Assembly (NCBI RefSeq): GCF_000225345.1 | Contig: NC_015977.1 | Coordinates: forward strand, 1,347,501-1,411,500 | Reading direction: 5' to 3' | Origin: Roseburia hominis A2-183 | GTDB lineage: Bacteria > Bacillota > Clostridia > Lachnospirales > Lachnospiraceae | Length of the DNA: 64,000 bases | Part shown: piece after piece, positions 18,301 to 27,896 of the stretch | How the letters are laid out: each line of letters opens with the position of its first letter | How positions within the stretch are numbered: the first letter of the stretch is position 1 | The notes under the pieces: model-generated | Told to the model about the DNA's origin: nothing | The model's input: the letters and a program-made list of their open reading frames with translations, nothing else | Database searches by the model: none | Made by a program: the position numbers and the translations under genes

Positions 18301-19650
18301 GCCGGAGGAACAAGCCTCATTGAGCTGTACGGAATCCACCGTCTGATTCTTGATCTTGATACATTTCATATCCTGACCGCCGATGTCTAAGATACAGTCG
18401 ACTTCCGGGTCGAAGAACGCGGCTGCATAGAAATGTGCCACCGTCTCAACCTCGCCGTCATCGAGCATCAAAGCGGCTTTTAACAGCGCTTCACCGTATC
18501 CGGTGGAGCAGGAGTGAACGATCTTTGCCTTCGGTGGAAGGAGCGTATAGATCTCCTTGATGGAACGGATTGCCGTCGCAAGCGGACTTCCGTTGTTGTT
18601 GCTGTAGAAAGAATACAAAAGGGAACCGTCCTCGCCGACTAAGGCAATCTTGGTCGTGGTGGAACCTGCATCGATGCCCAGATAGCAGTTGCCCTCGTAG
18701 GTGGAGAGATCTGCGGACTTGACATTGTGCCCGTCGTGACGTGCGCGGAAAGCGTCGTATTCTTCCTGGCTGGCAAACAGAGGATCCATACGGGCAACCT
18801 CAAATTCCATCTTGATGCCGTTCGAGAGCCGGTCGCGGAGAGAGACGAGCGTGGTTGTCTCGCCCGGCTTGTAGTTCAACGCGGAACCGATCGCCGCGAA
18901 CAGATGCGAATTCTCCGGTGTGATGGCGTGTTCATCGTCCAGATTCAGGGTGCGGATAAAAGCAGCCTTGAGCTCGGAGAGGAAATGAAGCGGACCTCCG
19001 AGAAAGGCAACGTGGCCGCGGATCGGCTTACCGCAGGCAAGCCCGCTGATTGTCTGATTGACCACCGCTTGGAAAATGGAGGCAGAGAGATCCTCTCTGG
19101 TAGCACCCTCGTTGATTAACGGCTGGATATCGGTCTTGGCAAAGACACCGCAACGCGCAGCGATCGGGTAGATGGCCTTGTAATTCTTGGCGTATTCATT
19201 CAGACCTGTCGCATCCGTCTGGATGAGGGATGCCATCTGGTCGATAAAAGAACCGGTACCGCCGGCACAGATGCCGTTCATACGCTGCTCGACATTGCCG
19301 CCCTCAAAATAGATGATCTTGGCATCCTCACCACCGAGCTCGATGGCAACATCGGTCTGCGGTGCATAATGCTGCAGGGCAGTGGACACGGCGATCACTT
19401 CCTGGACAAACGGAACACCGAGATGCTTGGCGAGTGTCAGACCGCCGGAACCGGTAATCATCGGTGCAACAGCAAAGTCGCCGAGTGCATCGTAAGCTTT
19501 CTGGAGAAGGGAGGATAAGGTCTCCTGGATATTGGCAAAATGGCGCTCATAATCAGAGAAGAGCAGATGATCCTCCTGGTCTAAAATTGCGACCTTGACG
19601 GTTGTGGAACCGATGTCGATTCCCAATTTATGAAGTGTATTGTTTTCCAT
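15367..19650 (-). CDS. 2-hydroxyacyl-CoA dehydratase activator-related protein (two ASKHA domains, DUF2229)
   Basis: 1427 aa from the ATG at 19650, which has GGAGG 5 nt upstream; an ATG at 19662 overlaps that site. Two BadF/BcrA-type ASKHA ATPase domains occur in tandem, beginning [13 protein letters not shown] (N-terminus) and [13 protein letters not shown] (about 321). They have the cluster cysteines in GICAGGTGS (about 127) and EACSSGCGS (about 447). A CQGCTNHC cluster (about 607) leads into a DUF2229 block and an HgdB-like C-terminal part with further cysteines. Such proteins occur across clostridia. They resemble the ATP-driven electron donors of 2-hydroxyacyl-CoA dehydratases, but no dehydratase subunits are adjacent, so the partner is unknown. 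Monocistronic. Confidence 0.9.
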   Translation of the reverse strand: MENNTLHKLGIDIGSTTVKVAILDQEDHLLFSDYERHFANIQETLSSLLQKAYDALGDFAVAPMITGSGGLTLAKHLGVPFVQEVIAVSTALQHYAPQTDVAIELGGEDAKIIYFEGGNVEQRMNGICAGGTGSFIDQMASLIQTDATGLNEYAKNYKAIYPIAARCGVFAKTDIQPLINEGATREDLSASIFQAVVNQTISGLACGKPIRGHVAFLGGPLHFLSELKAAFIRTLNLDDEHAITPENSHLFAAIGSALNYKPGETTTLVSLRDRLSNGIKMEFEVARMDPLFASQEEYDAFRARHDGHNVKSADLSTYEGNCYLGIDAGSTTTKIALVGEDGSLLYSFYSNNNGSPLATAIRSIKEIYTLLPPKAKIVHSCSTGYGEALLKAALMLDDGEVETVAHFYAAAFFDPEVDCILDIGGQDMKCIKIKNQTVDSVQLNEACSSGCGSFIETFAKSLNYSVQDFAKEALFAKNPIDLGTRCTVFMNSKVKQAQKEGASVADISAGLAYSVIKNALFKVIKLSDASQLGKNIVVQGGTFYNDAVLRSFEKIAGVECVRPDIAGIMGAFGAALIARERHEAGYQTSMLSIEQINALTFDTKLARCQGCTNHCLLTINRFSGNRQYITGNRCERGLGKEKNKDNIPNLYEYKNKRLFDYTPLSAEEAARGTVGIPRVLNMYENYPFWATFFKKLGFSVVLSPQSTRKIYELGIDSIPSESECYPAKLAHGHVTWLIHQNVDFIFYPCIPYERNEFPDSNNHYNCPIVTSYAENIKNNVDEITSGQVKFLNPFMSFASEETLSSQLIKTFGQSEFGIPESEIRDAVAEGWKELAVCRMEMQKKGEEVLQYLKETGRRGIVLAGRPYHVDPEINHGIPELITSYGIAVLTEDSISHLQPVERPLIVMDQWMYHSRLYAAANYVKTRDDLDLIQLNSFGCGLDAVTTDAVNDILTKSGKIYTCLKIDEVNNLGAARIRIRSLISAIRVREKKQTKRTIVPANYNRVVFTEEMRKNYTILCPQMSPIHFELLEPAFQTAGYNLVVPDVDSRTCVDVGLKYVNNDACYPSLIVVGQLMAAVMSGGYDMSRTAVLISQTGGGCRASNYIGFIRRALEKAGYPDVPVISINLSGLEKNPGFKLTLPLIQHGLYALEFGDIFMRCVYATRPYEAVAGSTDELHEKWKKEVIAFITQKKMLSHGKFKKMCREIIRDFDNLPRKDIKKPRVGVVGEILVKFHPAANNHLVELLESEGAEAVVPDLTDFLLYCFYNTGFKADNLGMSQKSKKIGRLGINFFEWLRSAARDEFTKSRHFTAPAHIDDLARYARDIVSEGNQTGEGWFLTGEMLELIHTGTPNIVCTQPFACLPNHVVGKGVIKELRHRYPGSNIVAIDYDPGASEVNQLNRIKLMLSTANKNLAKQNAPEQKDQAAG

Positions 19651-19758
19651 AATTCCCTCCATGGCTGTTTCTCGTAAAGTAAATACTTTAGCAGAGTAAA
19701 ATATGTAAAAGATTTCTTCTTATTATAAATAGTGCCAATCTGGCGATAAACACTCTAC

Positions 19759-19787
19759 ATTATACGACAGGATATGTCAAAAGACAA
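19759..19787 (-). promoter_or_regulatory. promoter of the dehydratase activator gene
   Basis: Minus strand TTGTCT (19782-19787), 17 nt, TATAAT (19759-19764). About 100 nt of leader precedes the start. Confidence 0.6.
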
Positions 19788-19839
19788 TGTGCATTTTGCC
19801 GGAAAAGTATAAACTTTTTGTAAAGAAGAATCCCTCTGA

Positions 19840-19868
19840 TTGACAAAGATTTCCCCGACCGATATACT
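19840..19868 (+). promoter_or_regulatory. consensus sigma-A promoter
   Basis: TTGACA (19840-19845), 17 nt, TATACT (19863-19868), one base from full consensus. It overlaps the first possible TTG start of the next frame, which is therefore ruled out. Confidence 0.85.
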
Positions 19869-19911
19869 GAACAACGTAATGTCATTTTTGGAAAGGTCAG
19901 GAACAGAGTAT

Positions 19912-20769
19912 ATGAACTGGTTAAATAAATTAGAACGTAAATTCGGCAATTGGGCGATTCCCAATCTGATCGTGTGGCTGATCGGAGCTTACACGATCGG
20001 GTTTGTGCTCTACCAGGTGAATCCGTCGATCATAGGACTTTTGATGTTGAGTCCGTATCACATCCTGCACGGACAGATCTGGCGTCTGATTACCTGGGTG
20101 TTTATGCCCACAGACACGAATCTGGTGTATCTTCTCATTATGGCGCTTTTCTATTATCAGCTTGGAACGACACTGGAGCGCACATGGGGAACCTTCCGGT
20201 TTAACGTCTATATTTTCGGAGGTATGCTGTTTACCGTCATCGGAGCGTTTTTGCTGTACGGTATCATGTATCTTTTGAACGGCGGTGTGACGACGGAGAT
20301 GCTTCTCATCGGAACGAGTTTCAGCACAAGTTACATCAACATGTCCATCTTCCTTGCGTTTGCATGTATGTATCCGGATATGCAGGTTCTTCTGATGTTC
20401 ATTATCCCGATTAAGATGAAGTGGATGGCGGCTGTGTACGGCGTTCTGATTGCTTTAAGCTTTTTTGAGACCGGATGGGCGGGAAGAATGGCGATTTTTA
20501 TGTCGCTCCTCAACTTTATTATTTTCTTCTTCTCCACCAGAAACCTCAAGCGCTATACGCCGCACGAGGTGCACAGACGCCAGAAGTTTAAGGCAGACAT
20601 GCGAAGACCGCAGGGATATGCGGGCGGTGCGAAGCACAAGTGTGCTGTCTGCGGCAGGACGGAACTTGACGATCCGACGCTGGAATTCCGTTTCTGCTCC
20701 AAGTGCGAGGGCAATTACGAATACTGTCAGGATCATCTGTTTACACATCAGCATATTCGGATGAGCTAG
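19912..20769 (+). CDS. rhomboid-like membrane protein without catalytic residues, C-terminal zinc ribbon
   Basis: 285 aa from the ATG at 19912, about 37 nt behind the promoter start point with AGGAAC upstream. Six membrane segments follow the rhomboid pattern: HGQIWRLITWVFMPTD in the first loop, LGTTLERTWGTFRFN, then a block matching TM4-TM5 of rhomboids (FLAFACMYPDMQVLLMFIIP). The GxSG serine motif is replaced by SFSTSYIN and no histidine is present in the last helix, so it should be proteolytically dead. The cytosolic tail has CAVC and CSKC pairs plus a His-rich end (about 238-285), a probable zinc ribbon. Role unknown; pseudo-rhomboids often bind membrane clients. Confidence 0.8.
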   Translation: MNWLNKLERKFGNWAIPNLIVWLIGAYTIGFVLYQVNPSIIGLLMLSPYHILHGQIWRLITWVFMPTDTNLVYLLIMALFYYQLGTTLERTWGTFRFNVYIFGGMLFTVIGAFLLYGIMYLLNGGVTTEMLLIGTSFSTSYINMSIFLAFACMYPDMQVLLMFIIPIKMKWMAAVYGVLIALSFFETGWAGRMAIFMSLLNFIIFFFSTRNLKRYTPHEVHRRQKFKADMRRPQGYAGGAKHKCAVCGRTELDDPTLEFRFCSKCEGNYEYCQDHLFTHQHIRMS

Positions 20770-20783
20770 AAAGTATGAAAAAG

Positions 20784-20837
20784 AAAAAGGTGATACTTCG
20801 ATTGCGCCAGCCGGCGGAGAAGAAGTATCACCTTTTT
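20784..20837. terminator. bidirectional terminator between rhomboid-like gene and aroC
   Basis: Perfect 16-bp arms (20784-20799 / 20822-20837) that begin with AAAAA and end with TTTTT, so it works for the convergent genes on both sides. Confidence 0.9.
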
Positions 20838-20844
20838 GTTTCTT

Positions 20845-21945
20845 TTAGGAGTAGAAATCTTTTAACGCATCCATCCGTGCGCTCATATTGGAAAAGAGTG
20901 AGTCGACGATCGTGATGGCCGCCATGGATTCCACCACGACAACGGCGCGCGGAACGATGATCGGATCGTGGCGTCCCTTGATGTTGACCGAGATCTCCTC
21001 ACCGGACTGATTGACGGTGCGCTGTGTGGCGGCGATGGAAGGGGTCGGCTTGATGGCAGCCCGGAGGATGATGTCGCTTCCGTCGCTCATGCCGCCTAAG
21101 ATACCGCCGGCATGGTTGGTTGCTTTGGCAATTCTGCCGTCCTCACCGAGGACAAAGGCGTCGTTGTTGTTCTTGCCGGTCGCTTTTGCCACGTCAAATC
21201 CGTCCCCGATCTCAAAACCTTTGACGGCGCCGATGGACATGACCGCCTTGGCAAGGTTTGCATTCAGCTTCTCAAAGACCGGATCTCCGATACCGGCAGG
21301 CATTCCTTTTATGATACACTCCACGATGCCGCCGGAGGAATTTAACTCCGTCATGCAGGCATCCAGATAATTTTCAGCGTTCTCGGCCGCTTCGGCGTCC
21401 GGCATATAGAGTGGATTCTTTGTGACCTCGGAAAAATCAAAGTGCCCGGAAGATACGGCGATCGGGCCGATGGATTTTGTGTAGGTTATAAAGGTAATGT
21501 CGAGCTCGTTTAGAATCTTGACGGCGACGGCGCCGGCGGCGACACGCCCGATGGTTTCCCGCCCGGAGGAGCGCCCGCCCCCGCGGTAGTCGCGGAAGCC
21601 GTATTTCTGGTCGAACGTGTAATCGGCGTGACCGGGACGGTAATAGGAGGCAATCTCGCTGTAGTCTTTGGACTGCTGGTTGCGGTTGAAGACGACAAGC
21701 GAGATCGGGGTGCCGGTCGTCTTTCCTTCAAACACGCCAGAGAGAATCTCTACGGCGTCGTCCTCTTTGCGCGGCGTTGCATATCTGGACTGACCGGGCT
21801 TGCGCCGGTCGAGAAACTTCTGGATATCCGCTTCACAGAGAGAAAGTCCCGCCGGACACCCGTCGATGACGACGCCGACACCCTTTCCGTGAGATTCCCC
21901 CCAGGTTGTGATTTTAAAAAGAGTTCCCAATGTAGACCCTGCCAT
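20845..21945 (-). CDS. aroC: chorismate synthase
   Basis: 366 aa, full length. N-terminal STLGTLFKITTWGESHG is the first family signature, GRSSGRETIGRVAAGA the second, and KPTPSIAATQRTV the third. It converts EPSP to chorismate with reduced FMN. The start at 21945 has AGGAGGG upstream. It is transcribed away from aroA, so the last two steps to chorismate are encoded back to back from a shared 124-nt region. Confidence 0.97.
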   Translation of the reverse strand: MAGSTLGTLFKITTWGESHGKGVGVVIDGCPAGLSLCEADIQKFLDRRKPGQSRYATPRKEDDAVEILSGVFEGKTTGTPISLVVFNRNQQSKDYSEIASYYRPGHADYTFDQKYGFRDYRGGGRSSGRETIGRVAAGAVAVKILNELDITFITYTKSIGPIAVSSGHFDFSEVTKNPLYMPDAEAAENAENYLDACMTELNSSGGIVECIIKGMPAGIGDPVFEKLNANLAKAVMSIGAVKGFEIGDGFDVAKATGKNNNDAFVLGEDGRIAKATNHAGGILGGMSDGSDIILRAAIKPTPSIAATQRTVNQSGEEISVNIKGRHDPIIVPRAVVVVESMAAITIVDSLFSNMSARMDALKDFYS

Positions 21946-22069
21946 GTGATTCCCTCCTGCTTACATAATGATCTTTCTCGATTATAAAAGATTTGACTTT
22001 GCGCCGCAACAGAAATATGTTATGATTTGACGGAGCAGAAGTACCAGCAGGCGAGGAGAAGAATATTTC

Positions 22070-23395
22070 ATGATAGAGAAATACCTTGTGAAAAAGATAA
22101 CAGAGCCGGTGGACTGGAAGGTAACCGTGCCGGGATCAAAGAGCATGACGAACCGCGCGCTTCTTTTAGCAGCGCTGTCCGCCGGAACGGTGCGCGTGGA
22201 AGGCGTCCTGTTTTCCGATGATTCCAGACACTTTCTGGCGTGTCTTGTGTCGCTCGGCTTTGCAGTGCAGATAGAGGAAGAAAAAAAGTGCGTGACCGTG
22301 ACGGGCTGCGGCGGCAGGATTCCCAGCAGGGAAGCGGTAATTGACGTCGGAAGCGCCGGGACAGCGGCGCGTTTCCTTGCGGCGATGCTCGGATTTTCAG
22401 ACGGGTGTTATGAGATCCGCTGTTCAGCGCAGATGAAGCGGCGGCCGATGGCGGAGCTGTTCGAGCTGCTTTCCGGTGCGGGGGCGAAGATTACCTTCCT
22501 CGAGGAGGAAGGGCATCTTCCGGTGCGCATCGCAGGGTGCAGATCTGCCCGGGCAGATGAGACGGCAGGGGAGACGCCGCGGAGGCTCTCCCTTGACATT
22601 ACGAAGAGCACGCAGTTTTTAAGCGCGCTGCTGCTGATTGCGCCGATGGTTCCGGAGGGGATGAAGATCCACATCACCAGCGAGAAGACGGACGGATCGT
22701 ACATCCGTATCACACGGAAAATGATGCAGAAATTCGGAGTGAGTGTCACTTTTGACGGAAGAGACTACGAGGTGCCCGCGGAGGCTTCCTACCGGAAGGA
22801 GACTTATACGGTGGAACCGGATATGTCGGCAGCCTGCTATTTTTACGCGGCTGCGGCGGTGACCGGCGGACGGGCGCTTGTGCGTCATGTGCATATGGAC
22901 AACACACAGGGAGATCTGCGTTTTCTGGAAGTGTTGGAGCGCATGGGATGTAATGCGGATGATACGCCGGAGGGCGTCCGGGTAACGGGACCGGCGGACG
23001 GTGCGCTGCGGGGCATCACAGTCAATATGAACGATTTCTCCGATCAGGCACTGACTCTGGCGGCGATCGCGCCGTTTGCCGACGCGCCGGTGCGCATAGA
23101 GGGAATCGGACATATCCGCGGACAGGAATGCGACCGGATTCACGCGATACAGACGAATCTGACCGCGCTTGGCATCCGGTGTGAGGAGGAAGAGACGGCT
23201 GTCACGATCTATCCCGGCAGCCCCCACGGCGGAAACGTGGAGACATACGACGATCACCGTGTGGCGATGGCATTTTCCCTGATCGGGCTTAGAACTGACG
23301 GGATTGTGATTGAGAACCCAGCGTGCTGCCGCAAGACATTTGAAGATTACTTTACCGTGTTAAGCGAACTGACCGGGAAGAAGACGGAGGCGTGA
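22070..23395 (+). CDS. aroA: 3-phosphoshikimate 1-carboxyvinyltransferase (EPSP synthase)
   Basis: 441 aa. It shows VPGSKSMTNRALLLAAL near the N-terminus, GSAGTAARFLAAMLGF (phosphoenolpyruvate site), the RPMAELFELL region, and the C-terminal DDHRVAMAFSLIGL signature. It transfers enolpyruvate to shikimate-3-phosphate. A GAGGAG lies 11-13 nt before the ATG. It leads a short cluster aroA-tgt that is spaced tightly (47 nt) and probably co-transcribed. Confidence 0.97.
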   Translation: MIEKYLVKKITEPVDWKVTVPGSKSMTNRALLLAALSAGTVRVEGVLFSDDSRHFLACLVSLGFAVQIEEEKKCVTVTGCGGRIPSREAVIDVGSAGTAARFLAAMLGFSDGCYEIRCSAQMKRRPMAELFELLSGAGAKITFLEEEGHLPVRIAGCRSARADETAGETPRRLSLDITKSTQFLSALLLIAPMVPEGMKIHITSEKTDGSYIRITRKMMQKFGVSVTFDGRDYEVPAEASYRKETYTVEPDMSAACYFYAAAAVTGGRALVRHVHMDNTQGDLRFLEVLERMGCNADDTPEGVRVTGPADGALRGITVNMNDFSDQALTLAAIAPFADAPVRIEGIGHIRGQECDRIHAIQTNLTALGIRCEEEETAVTIYPGSPHGGNVETYDDHRVAMAFSLIGLRTDGIVIENPACCRKTFEDYFTVLSELTGKKTEA

Positions 23396-23441
23396 AGCAG
23401 CGCCGGCTTTGCATGAGTAATAAAAAGGAGACGAAAAACAG

Positions 23442-24593
23442 ATGTATGAATTATTAAAACAGGAAGGACGCGCGAAGAGAGGCGTTTTCCATACGGTGCA
23501 CGGAGATATCCAGACGCCGGTATTTATGAATGTGGGTACGGTGGCTGCCATCAAGGGAGCTGTCTCCACGGAAGATCTGGAACAGATCAAGTGTCAGGTG
23601 GAGTTGTCAAACACCTACCATCTGCATGTGCGCACAGGGGATAAACTGATCAGGGAAGTGGGAGGACTGCACAAGTTTATGTCGTGGAATCGTCCGATTC
23701 TTACGGATTCCGGCGGATTTCAGGTGTTCTCCCTGGCAGGCCTGCGCAAGATCAAGGAGGAGGGCGTCTATTTCCACTCGCATATTGACGGGGCAAAGAT
23801 TTTCATGGGACCGGAGGAGAGCATGCAGATCCAGTCCAATCTCGGTTCCACGATCGCTATGGCGTTCGATGAATGCCCGCCGGCGCTTGCCGAGCGGAAA
23901 TATGTGGAGGATTCCGTGGCACGGACGACACGTTGGCTGGAGCGCTGCAAGAACGAGATGCAGCGCCTCAATGGGCTGGAGGATACCGTGAACCGTCACC
24001 AGATGCTGTTCGGCATCAACCAGGGAGCCATCTACACGGACATCCGGATCGACCATGCAAAGCGGATTTCCGAGCTGGATCTGGACGGCTATGCGGTCGG
24101 CGGACTTGCGGTCGGCGAGACACACGAGGAGATGTACCATGTGCTGGATGAGACCGTGCCTTATCTTCCGGTGAACAAGCCGATCTATCTCATGGGAGTC
24201 GGAACGCCGGCCAATATTCTGGAGGGAGTGGAGCGCGGCATTGACTTCTTCGACTGTGTTTATCCGTCCCGCAACGGCCGACATGGCCATGTATACACGA
24301 ACCAGGGCAAGATCAACCTGTTCAACCAGAAGTACGAGAAGGATATGCGCCCGATCGAAGAGGGCTGCGGCTGCCCGACCTGCCGCCGCTACAGCAGAGC
24401 CTATATCCGCCATCTGCTCAAGGCAAAAGAGATGCTTGGCATGCGCTTATGTGTTCTGCACAATCTGTACTTCTACAACACGATGATGGAAGAGATTCGG
24501 GATGCGCTGGATGCCGGAAACTTTGCCTCCTACAAGGAAGAAAAGCTATACAGCATGGGACAGATCAACCGGGAAAAGGAAATGGAAAAGTAA
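23442..24593 (+). CDS. tgt: tRNA-guanine transglycosylase
   Basis: 383 aa, typical length. The start MYELLKQEGRAKRGVFHTVHG is characteristic. LTDSGGFQVFS carries the first catalytic Asp, GGLAVGETHEEM and FDCVYPSRNGRHGHV the second Asp and guanine site, and CGCPTCRRYSRAYIRHL the zinc ligands. It exchanges guanine 34 for preQ1 (queuosine pathway). AAAGGAG upstream of the ATG. It is followed by yajC, as in many bacteria. Confidence 0.97.
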   Translation: MYELLKQEGRAKRGVFHTVHGDIQTPVFMNVGTVAAIKGAVSTEDLEQIKCQVELSNTYHLHVRTGDKLIREVGGLHKFMSWNRPILTDSGGFQVFSLAGLRKIKEEGVYFHSHIDGAKIFMGPEESMQIQSNLGSTIAMAFDECPPALAERKYVEDSVARTTRWLERCKNEMQRLNGLEDTVNRHQMLFGINQGAIYTDIRIDHAKRISELDLDGYAVGGLAVGETHEEMYHVLDETVPYLPVNKPIYLMGVGTPANILEGVERGIDFFDCVYPSRNGRHGHVYTNQGKINLFNQKYEKDMRPIEEGCGCPTCRRYSRAYIRHLLKAKEMLGMRLCVLHNLYFYNTMMEEIRDALDAGNFASYKEEKLYSMGQINREKEMEK

Positions 24594-24605
24594 GAGGGAA
24601 AAGGC

Positions 24606-24634
24606 TTGCCAAACAGCGAGGTTTTGTGTACAAT
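24606..24634 (+). promoter_or_regulatory. yajC promoter
   Basis: TTGCCA (24606-24611), 17 nt, TACAAT (24629-24634), 57 nt before the yajC start. Confidence 0.6.
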
Positions 24635-24691
24635 ACTCTTTAATGAAGTCGGATGACTTCGGACAAGTTTATGATTTTAGGAGGATATCAG

Positions 24692-25009
24692 ATGTTTTCA
24701 ATCTTAGCAACAGAGAGTGCGTCATCCGCTGGCTGGATCAGTATGGTGGTGTGGCTGGTTATTTTATTTGCGTTTATGTATTTCTTCATGGTTCGTCCGC
24801 AGAAGAAGGAACAGCAGAAGAAGAACTCCATGCTTGCAGAACTTGCAGTGGGAGATACGATCTTAACAACAAGCGGTTTTTATGGAACAGTGATCGATAT
24901 TGCTGATGATACAGTAATCGTTGAGTTCGGAAGCAACAAGAACTGCCGTATTCCGATGCAGAAGGCGGCCATCTCCGCAGTTGAGAAGCCGGAAGAAGCA
25001 GCTGAATAA
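24692..25009 (+). CDS. yajC: preprotein translocase accessory subunit YajC
   Basis: 105 aa from the ATG at 24692, with TTAGGAGGAT upstream; earlier in-frame ATGs lack such a site. One membrane helix (about 16-34) is followed by the FFMVRPQKKEQQKK signature and a small basic/acidic cytosolic domain (GDTILTTSGFYGTV). YajC associates with SecDF/YidC. secD and secF are not in this window; the tgt-yajC order is widespread. Confidence 0.95.
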   Translation: MFSILATESASSAGWISMVVWLVILFAFMYFFMVRPQKKEQQKKNSMLAELAVGDTILTTSGFYGTVIDIADDTVIVEFGSNKNCRIPMQKAAISAVEKPEEAAE

Positions 25010-25036
25010 GCAGGATATTGAATGGAAATCTAAGAG

Positions 25037-25070
25037 AATCTGCCTTGTAGCAATACAGGGCAGATTTTTT
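25037..25070 (+). terminator. yajC terminator
   Basis: 13-bp stem with one wobble (25037-25049 / 25054-25066), GCAA loop, then TTTTTT. Confidence 0.9.
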
Positions 25071-25139
25071 GGATCATAGGGGAATTATTATGAAAGTGAT
25101 GAGAAAAAAATATACGGCGATGGAAATGGAGAAAGATAT

Positions 25140-26606
25140 ATGAAAAAGCAGCATGAAAAAATGATTCTTTGGAGCATTATTGTAATATCGGTTTTATCGG
25201 TGGTGCCGCTTTTGCACCTGTCCATGTACAACCATCCGTCTGGAGACGATTACTGGTATGCATCAGAAACCTATCATGCGTGGAGAGATACACATTCCCT
25301 GTGGGAGGTGTGCAGGGCGGCATTTGCAACTTCAGCCGAGTTTTACCAGACCTGGCAGGGACTTTACGCCTCCGCGGTGATATAGGCACTGGAGCCCGGT
25401 ATTTTTGGCGAAGCGTGGTATCGGATCGCTGCGTGTCTGATTCTGGCGGCTCTGTATGGCGCGAATCTGATTTTTGCATGGCAGGTGCTGCACAGAAAGC
25501 TTGGAATGGGCAGGCTGGAAGCAGCAGCCTTTGGTTTTATGATGTCGGCTCTGATGCTGCAGTGGATTCCATCGGCAGTGCAGGGAATCTACTGGTACAA
25601 TGGTGCGGTCAATTACACGTTTTTCTTCTGCGTATTATTGCTGCTTGTTTCGGCGGCATTGTGGTTGGGAGGAAAGGGAAAGAGACGCATCCTGCAGATG
25701 ATTCTCACGGGACTGCTTGGACTGCTTCTGGCGGGCGGTAATCACGTGACGGCGTTTGGCGGAATCCTTTTTCTGGTAGGCTGTGTGATTTATGGAGGAG
25801 TGGTACATCGAAAGCCGTTTTTGGTAGACAGTTTGGTGGTACTGGTAGTGACAGTTGGAGGTTTTCTGATCAATGTGCTCTCTCCCGGCACGAGGGTACG
25901 CCAGTCGGCATTTGAAAATACCCCGGGCTTTTTTGAAACCATCTGGCTTGCAACGAAATGGGGAATTAGTGCGATCAACCAGTGGATGGGGCTGAAAATA
26001 CTCATCGGCATGGTAGCGTTCCTTCCGTTTATCCTGCGTGCGGCGCAGCGGCTGTACCGAGAGAAGGGATTCCGTTTTTCATATCCGCTGGTGGTGGTAG
26101 TTCTGGCGGTGGGGTATATCTGTGCATTGTATTGTCCGCCATATTATGGAATGGGAGCAGCAGGTGATGGAAGACTGGCAAATGTGGTGTATTTTACGTA
26201 TGTGCTGCTACTGTTTGTCGTAGAGTTCTATTTGTGCGGATGGCTGGTGCGTGTCCTTGCTGGGGACACTGCTTCGGAGAATGTCATAAACCAGCTCTCC
26301 CATGGCCATCTGGCTGTGACGGGGGTGCTGCTGCTTGGGGTGCTCATCGGCTGCGGGGAGAGCTCGACTGCTTATCAGGCACATTTGCAGATCAAAACAG
26401 GAACTGCGCAGAGATACTCGCAGGAAGCGTATGAAAGACACGATACATTAGAGGCGGCGAAGGGAACGGATGCACTCGTGGATGCTTATACAGAGCAGCC
26501 CTATATGATTTGTATGGATGATATTACAGAGGATGCAGAGGACTGGCGCAACCAGAATCTGCTCGCCTATTTTGAACTGAAAAGTGTTGCGTTAAAAAAG
26601 CAGTAA
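25140..26606 (+). pseudogene. DUF6056 family membrane protein interrupted by an in-frame TAG
   Basis: Codons 1-81 (25140-25382) and everything from 25386 on are in the same frame. Only the TAG at 25383-25385 separates LYASAVI from ALEPGIFGEAWY, which would otherwise be one continuous sequence. The joined product would be 488 aa with roughly ten membrane helices. The N-terminal motif YNHPSGDDYWY and QWIPSAVQGIYWYNGAVNYTF are features I associate with DUF6056 polytopic proteins, which resemble integral-membrane glycosyltransferases. There is no good internal restart; a GTG at 25485 lacks a ribosome-binding site. It is either a recent nonsense mutation, a sequencing error or a readthrough site. 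GGAGAAAG supports the first ATG. Confidence 0.8.
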
Positions 26607-26654
26607 ATAAGACCAGGTTATGGAATACATGAAAAAGAAAAATAGATTCAGAGG

Positions 26655-26683
26655 TTGCATTGTTTCCCGAGATACATTATTAT
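26655..26683 (+). promoter_or_regulatory. leuB-ilvD-ilvB promoter
   Basis: TTGCAT (26655-26660), 17 nt, TATTAT (26678-26683). The leader of about 80 nt contains the short perfect stem TTCCTGC/GCAGGAA (26735-26751) but no T-box signature or leader peptide that I could identify. Confidence 0.55.
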
Positions 26684-26770
26684 AGAATTTATATACTGTC
26701 TGTTAGTAATGTACTAAAGTCAATACAAGACGGATTCCTGCATGGCAGGAAGAAAAGAGGGATTAGAGAG

Positions 26771-27871
26771 ATGGAATATAAGGTAGGCGTGATTTCCGGC
26801 GACGGGATCGGACCGGAGATCGTAACAGAGGCAAAGAAAGTTCTGGATCAGATTGGAAAGACCTACGGACATGTGTTCCGCTATGAAGAGATTCTGATGG
26901 GAGGCTGCTCCATTGACGCGACGGGTGAGCCGCTCACGGATGCGGCGATCGCTTCCGCGAAGGCTTCCGATGCGGTGCTGATGGGATCGATCGGCGGCAA
27001 CACATCGACTTCGCCGTGGTATCAGCTGCCGCCGGAGAAGAGACCGGAGGCGGGACTTTTAAAACTCCGCAAGGCGCTGAACCTGTTTGCTAACTTAAGA
27101 CCGGCATATTTATATGAAGAATTAAAAGCCGCATGCCCGCTTCGGGACGACATCATCGGGGACGGATTTGACATGATGATTATGCGGGAGCTGACCGGCG
27201 GACTGTATTTCGGAGCGCGCAAGACCGAGGAAGTGGACGGTGTGCTGACAGCGACGGATACGCTGACCTACAATGAGAACGAGATCAGACGGATCGCTAA
27301 GCGCGGTTTTGACATTGCCATGAAGCGGCGCAAAAAGGTGACGAGTGTAGATAAGGCAAACGTGCTGGATTCCTCGAGACTCTGGAGAAAGATCGTCGAG
27401 GAGGTGGCGCAGGATTACCCGGAAGTGACCTATGAGCATATGCTCGTGGACAACTGTGCGATGCAGCTGGTAAAAGACCCGAAGCAGTTCGACGTGATTC
27501 TGACGGAGAACATGTTCGGCGATATTTTGTCGGATGAGGCGAGCATGGTAACCGGTTCGATTGGTATGCTCTCGAGCGCCAGTTTAAACGATACAAAGTT
27601 CGGACTCTACGAGCCGAGCGGCGGTTCGGCGCCGGATATTGCCGGAAAAGGAATCGCCAATCCGATCGCGACGATCTTAAGTGCAGCCATGATGCTGCGG
27701 TACAGTTTTGATCTGGATCGGGAGGCGGATGTAGTGGAACAGGCGGTGAAGCAGGTCTTACAAGATGGCTACCGTACCATTGACATCATGCCGCAGGAGA
27801 AGCCGCAGGAAAAGGTAACCCAGGTCGGCACGGCACAGATGGGAGATCTGATCTGCGAGCGGATCAGATAG
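26771..27871 (+). CDS. leuB: 3-isopropylmalate dehydrogenase
   Basis: 366 aa from the ATG at 26771; the frame is open further upstream but that part overlaps the promoter. VISGDGIGPEIVTEAKKVL is the family start, LTGGLYFG the substrate loop, and GDILSDEASMVTGSIGMLSSA the C-terminal signature with metal-binding aspartates. GSAPDIAGKGIANP binds NAD. It oxidises and decarboxylates 3-isopropylmalate in leucine synthesis. First gene of a branched-chain amino acid operon; leuA, leuC and leuD are not here. Confidence 0.96.
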   Translation: MEYKVGVISGDGIGPEIVTEAKKVLDQIGKTYGHVFRYEEILMGGCSIDATGEPLTDAAIASAKASDAVLMGSIGGNTSTSPWYQLPPEKRPEAGLLKLRKALNLFANLRPAYLYEELKAACPLRDDIIGDGFDMMIMRELTGGLYFGARKTEEVDGVLTATDTLTYNENEIRRIAKRGFDIAMKRRKKVTSVDKANVLDSSRLWRKIVEEVAQDYPEVTYEHMLVDNCAMQLVKDPKQFDVILTENMFGDILSDEASMVTGSIGMLSSASLNDTKFGLYEPSGGSAPDIAGKGIANPIATILSAAMMLRYSFDLDREADVVEQAVKQVLQDGYRTIDIMPQEKPQEKVTQVGTAQMGDLICERIR

Positions 27872-27896
27872 AATGACAGAAACGGAGTTAAGATAG

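Noticed and set aside
26684..26770. T-box or leader-peptide attenuator for leuB-ilvD-ilvB
   Set aside because: No AGGGTGG-type T-box block, no Leu/Val/Ile-rich short frame and no terminator in the leader.
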